Part shown: piece by piece, positions 61,037 through 64,000 of the stretch
Layout of the letters: every line of letters begins with the position of its first letter
Numbering within the stretch: position 1 is the first letter of the stretch
Origin: Bog-756 sp963813525
GTDB taxonomy: Bacteria; Actinomycetota; Acidimicrobiia; Acidimicrobiales; RAAP-2
Reading direction: 5' to 3'
Length of the DNA stretch: 64,000 nucleotides
Assembly: GCA_963813525.1 (NCBI GenBank)
Contig: CAWEZI010000005.1
Location: 2,852,001-2,916,000, forward strand
Translations under genes and position numbers: made by a program
The notes under the pieces: model-generated
Told to the model about the DNA's origin: nothing
Database searches by the model: none
What the model saw: only the letters and a program-made list of their open reading frames with translations

Positions 61037-61400
61037 CCTGTGCCCCTCCTCTGCCGCTCTGCGACCCTCGGATGTCGCTGACCCCATGCCCACCGAAGGA
61101 GCGGGCCAGGCCCGTCCGGCCAGACGGCCGGTGGCTGGACGCCGGCCGGGGGACGATGAGACTCCAGGGGAATCTTTAGGTCGTATGCGCTCGTTGTTAA
61201 GGGCTTTACACAAGACAAATGGGAACCGCCGTCGTGGCCGTTAGGCCAGCCGGCACGGAACGACACGTCAGGCGTGTGGATAAGCCTGTCACCCTCCGTG
61301 GTGATGGATGGATGCTTTCGGAGCGGTCTCAGGTGAGATAGACCTATCTGACCCGCTGAGAGGTATTCCTGCTGGGTTCGGTCTGCAGGCAAGGAGAGCA
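61037..61400. other. 364-bp divergent intergenic region
   Basis: Between the start of the cyclase-AAA gene and the start of the MFS gene. The frame upstream of the cyclase remains open to 61213 but without a ribosome binding site. Around 61200 the DNA is relatively AT-rich (AAGGGCTTTACACAAGACAA) and could carry promoter elements for either side. No RNA gene is seen. Confidence 0.5.
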
Positions 61401-63029
61401 ATGGGCGGCGACGCAACACCGAGCAAGGGTTGGCTGGCGCTCATCGCCTTGGCATCGGCGCAGTTCCTCATGGTGCTCGACCAGTCGGTGATGAATGTCT
61501 CCATCAGCGCACTGGTCAAGGATTTCCACACCACGGTGACCACGATTCAGGCCGTCATCACCCTCTACTGCTTGGTGATGGCCATGCTGATCCTTACCGG
61601 GGCGAAGATCGGCGACATCATCGGCCGACGACGCGCGTTCGTCATCGGGCTGATCATTTACGCCTGCGGTTCGGCGCTGACTGCTGCCTCGCAGTCGGTT
61701 GCGGTCCTCGCTCTCGGGTGGTCGCTACTCGAAGGCATCGGCGCTGCCCTTGTCCTTCCTGCACTCGCCGCCCTGATTGCGGGCAACTTCGAGGGCTCCC
61801 GGCGGAAAGTGGCCTACGCCATCATCGGGGGAGTCGCTGGAGCAGGAATCGCCGTTGGACCGATCCTGGGCGGCTGGGCGACCACCGAGGTGACGTGGCG
61901 GATCGTCTTTGCCGGCGAGGTGGTGATCGTGGCATTCATTTTGGTGATGACCCCCAAGGTTGGGGACGCTCCACGCCCCGATCCCACGCCCAAGCTCGAC
62001 GTGGTCGGCTCGCTGCTTTCTGCTTCAGGTCTCGGTCTGTTCGTCTATGGGGTCCTGCAGTCGAGCACATGGGGTTGGCTCAAGCCCAAGAACTCTCCGA
62101 TCACCATCTTCGGGTTCTCGCTCACCATCTTCGTCATAGCGGCCGGCGGTGTTTTGATCTGGGGATTCGTGGCCTGGCAGCGCCACCGCGAAAGCACGAA
62201 TCTCGACCCACTGGTCCATCTCTCTCTGGCCCGGATCCCTCCGGTGCGATCAGGGTTGATCGGGCTGTTCAGCCAGAACCTCATCCTGATGGGCATCTTC
62301 TTCGTTGTGCCGCTCTACCTCCAGTTGGTCCTCGGTCTCAACGCTCTCGAGACCGGGATCAAGATGCTGCCCGTCTCGATCACGATGTTTGTGACATCGG
62401 CGATCGGATCCAGGCTGTCGAACCGCTTCCCCGTTCGGGCCATCGTCAGGTCTGGTCTCTTGGTGACCATTGCCGGTGCGCTCATCCTGCTTTCGACGAT
62501 CAGGCCCACACTGTTCGATGCAGGATTTGCCATTGGTATGGCCGTGCTCGGTGTGGGGATTGGCCTGATGGTGTCCCAGTTGGGCAACGTAGTCCAGTCT
62601 TCCGTTGAAGAGTCGGGACGGAGCGAGGCCGGTGGACTCCAGTACACGGGACAGCAACTTGGCTCATCGCTCGGTGTGGCGCTGATCGGTGCCATCGTCC
62701 TGATGGGGCTGACGAGCACCTTCATCTCAAACGTCGAACACGATCCTCGGATCAGTGCCGATGTTTCGGCCCAGGTTGGGGTGGCAGCCGGCTCCAACAC
62801 GAACTTTGTGTCCTCGACGGAGGTCGAAGCCGCGGCAAAGAAGTCAGGACTCGATGACGCGTCCACGGCGGCGCTGGTGGATGACTACGAGTCCGCACAG
62901 CTCCGATCGCTCAAGGCTGGCCTCCTGGCGGCGGCGTTGCTTGCACTCTTCTCGCTCGCCTTCACCCGGGATCTACCAGCCGATCGATCGGTACCGGAAA
63001 AGAAGGCCCCCGCAGATGCATCGGTTTGA
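61401..63029 (+). CDS. MFS transporter, DHA2 family
   Basis: A 542-residue exporter with about 14 membrane helices. Helix 1 is WLALIALASAQFLMVLDQSVMNV, containing the LDQSVMNV form of motif D1; motif A is GDIIGRRRAF; motif C is AGAGIAVGPILGGW. A loop after helix 13 (HDPRISADVSAQVGVAAGSN) is hydrophilic and outside. AAGGAGAGCA just before ATG 61401 decides the start. It resembles the EmrB/LfrA-like drug exporters; the substrate is unknown. Confidence 0.92.
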   Translation: MGGDATPSKGWLALIALASAQFLMVLDQSVMNVSISALVKDFHTTVTTIQAVITLYCLVMAMLILTGAKIGDIIGRRRAFVIGLIIYACGSALTAASQSVAVLALGWSLLEGIGAALVLPALAALIAGNFEGSRRKVAYAIIGGVAGAGIAVGPILGGWATTEVTWRIVFAGEVVIVAFILVMTPKVGDAPRPDPTPKLDVVGSLLSASGLGLFVYGVLQSSTWGWLKPKNSPITIFGFSLTIFVIAAGGVLIWGFVAWQRHRESTNLDPLVHLSLARIPPVRSGLIGLFSQNLILMGIFFVVPLYLQLVLGLNALETGIKMLPVSITMFVTSAIGSRLSNRFPVRAIVRSGLLVTIAGALILLSTIRPTLFDAGFAIGMAVLGVGIGLMVSQLGNVVQSSVEESGRSEAGGLQYTGQQLGSSLGVALIGAIVLMGLTSTFISNVEHDPRISADVSAQVGVAAGSNTNFVSSTEVEAAAKKSGLDDASTAALVDDYESAQLRSLKAGLLAAALLALFSLAFTRDLPADRSVPEKKAPADASV

Positions 63030-63522
63030 ACGGCCGGGCCCAAGTGGGCGTCCTGCAAGCCGGATACGCGCCCAGCACCGGAGCGTTCGACCCTCATTTC
63101 CCTGAGCGGACGACTGATTCCGTCGACAGAGCCAAACCAGCCCAACCGTTCATCCAGTAACGACACCCACAACGAGTGGCACCAGGGGCCATCGAAAGCC
63201 GAGGGGCAACTCAGGTTGTCACATTGTCCCCGAACCCGAATGTCCACTGCCCACAGCCCGATGGAAGGATGAGCGGCAACGCAACCCAACCTGTCACCCG
63301 TCGGACCATCCCGAGCCTGAGGGAGCCTCTGGATTCGGGCACCGCATCGATGTCCGGCTTCCCCATGGCTTCTGACCTGGATTTTCCTTCAGATCCAGGG
63401 GTATCGGCATCGACGCTGGAGCATGTGGGACATGCACCTTCCCATGTCATGAACCCGCAGGTGAGGGAACCGCAAAGCACCACCAGGTAAAGAACCTCGG
63501 GACCAGGGCCGATAACCGAACG
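63030..63522. other. 493-bp region without a confident gene
   Basis: A frame on the minus strand (63450 back to 63211) could encode a 79-residue peptide starting MTWEGACPTCSSVDAD, with a CxxC and a hydrophobic end, but it has no ribosome binding site and no family match. Nothing else is seen. The promoter of the gene at 63523 should lie at the right end. Confidence 0.4.
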
Positions 63523-64000
63523 GTGAAGTTCGACTTGGCTCATCCCACCCGTAATCAGGTTCGAGACGGAATGGTCTCGGGTCTGATCGCTGAATCGATC
63601 GCCATCCCCGTGCTCATCACGGCGATATTCACCAATCAGGATGGCATGAGGTGGGGGTACGTCGCCGGTGCCGTGGGCTGCATCCTGCTGTCTGTTATCT
63701 ACCTGGCGCTCTTTGTGGTCACCACCAAGGGAAAAACCGGTATCAACGCCAAGGCAAACGTGGGGTTCGTCATGGTGTGCCTCGCCCTCGCCTCCATCGG
63801 ATGCATCGAACTGGCGTCGTCGAACAGATTGGGTACATACACGCCCGCCATTCTGGTGGGCGTTACCTTCGTCGGCGTCATCGGCGATCGACGCATGCGC
63901 GTTTGCATCGGCCTCTACAGCATCGCCCTGGTATCGGTCATCAGCTGGGCGGAAGGTCTTCGAGGGGCGGACCTTCTGGCTTTGATAATCGTCTACACAG
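63523..64000 (+). CDS. N-terminal part of a multi-pass membrane protein, cut by the window end
   Basis: From GTG 63523 the frame is open to the last base (159 codons) and has no stop. It encodes several strongly hydrophobic segments: GLIAESIAIPVLITAIFT, VAGAVGCILLSVIYLALFVV, VGFVMVCLALASIGCIEL, PAILVGVTFVGVIG and VCIGLYSIALVSVISWA, with an acidic/basic start KFDLAHPTRNQVRDG. The layout of five to six helices resembles the sensor part of a membrane signalling protein such as the GGDEF-EAL proteins in this window, but the rest is missing. The start could be further upstream. Confidence 0.7.
   Translation, partial: MKFDLAHPTRNQVRDGMVSGLIAESIAIPVLITAIFTNQDGMRWGYVAGAVGCILLSVIYLALFVVTTKGKTGINAKANVGFVMVCLALASIGCIELASSNRLGTYTPAILVGVTFVGVIGDRRMRVCIGLYSIALVSVISWAEGLRGADLLALIIVYT

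Noticed and set aside
63211..63543. 110-codon minus-strand frame with a CxxC
   Set aside because: It overlaps the start of the membrane protein at 63523, lacks a ribosome binding site and a family match. The inner start at 63450 remains a weak possibility.
1..64000. CRISPR arrays, complete insertion sequences, prophage genes, integrase or rRNA genes
   Set aside because: None seen. The repeats found are tandem without unique spacers, and no transposase or integrase motif was recognised.

Overview
The window is high-GC DNA with the gene content of an actinobacterium. A TIGR03083-type mycothiol-dependent enzyme, DUF2630, an Ada-AlkA fusion next to ogt (the mycobacterial arrangement), many GTG starts and LLM/SDR/acyl-CoA dehydrogenase genes all point to Actinomycetota. 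Secreted proteins built from 'GYWLVASDGGVFxFGDA' repeats suggest class Acidimicrobiia. This placement is inferred from gene families; no marker gene is present to prove it.

Layout. 0.3-5 kb: a solute-binding lipoprotein, a phytanoyl-CoA-dioxygenase-like protein, a flavin reductase and small conserved proteins. 5-11.2 kb: a collinear run of GH38 alpha-mannosidase, formate-tetrahydrofolate ligase (fhs) and a second dioxygenase, followed by tRNA-Gly(CCC). 11.4-15.2 kb: a secreted protein with a 528-bp-period internal repeat and a 21-bp repeat array upstream. 15.2-19.7 kb: lipid-type metabolism, with an acyl-CoA dehydrogenase, two SDRs, a SRPBCC protein and an HSL-type hydrolase. 19.8-22.7 kb: a repeat-bearing NlpC/P60 cell-wall hydrolase and an MFS exporter. 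22.8-26.8 kb: a compact operon of a Gfo/Idh/MocA oxidoreductase, a sphingosine-1-phosphate-lyase-like PLP enzyme and an FGGY kinase. 26.8-30.6 kb: two overlapping GGDEF-EAL genes.

From about 32.3 to 38.8 kb the DNA is visibly less GC-rich and holds short, unrelated genes: a lipoprotein, GNAT enzymes, a collagen/BclA-like secreted protein, DUF167, a TPR-like protein, a YunG-like protein, a truncated globin, a GFA protein and a 54-residue microprotein. It looks like an accessory region. From 39 kb the core-like composition returns: a third GGDEF-EAL protein, a ferritin-like protein with a luciferase-like oxidoreductase, a copper chaperone with a copper P-type ATPase, an RNA methyltransferase, a nitroreductase, tRNA-Gly(TCC), an aldo/keto reductase, a fourth GGDEF-EAL protein, the alkylation-repair pair, a universal stress protein, a very large cyclase-AAA-TPR regulator, a second MFS exporter, and the beginning of a membrane protein that runs off the right edge.

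Functional themes are dense nucleotide second-messenger signalling (four bifunctional-looking c-di-GMP proteins plus a double-cyclase regulator), lipid/alkyl-chain oxidation, one-carbon metabolism, copper export, DNA alkylation repair, and secreted repeat proteins. The most novel-looking items are the sphingosine-1-phosphate-lyase-like operon, the collagen/BclA-like fusion, the 528-bp repeat gene, the 21-bp array, and a 22-bp perfect palindrome at 32546-32567. Starts, motifs and repeat periods were read by eye; no database search was run.
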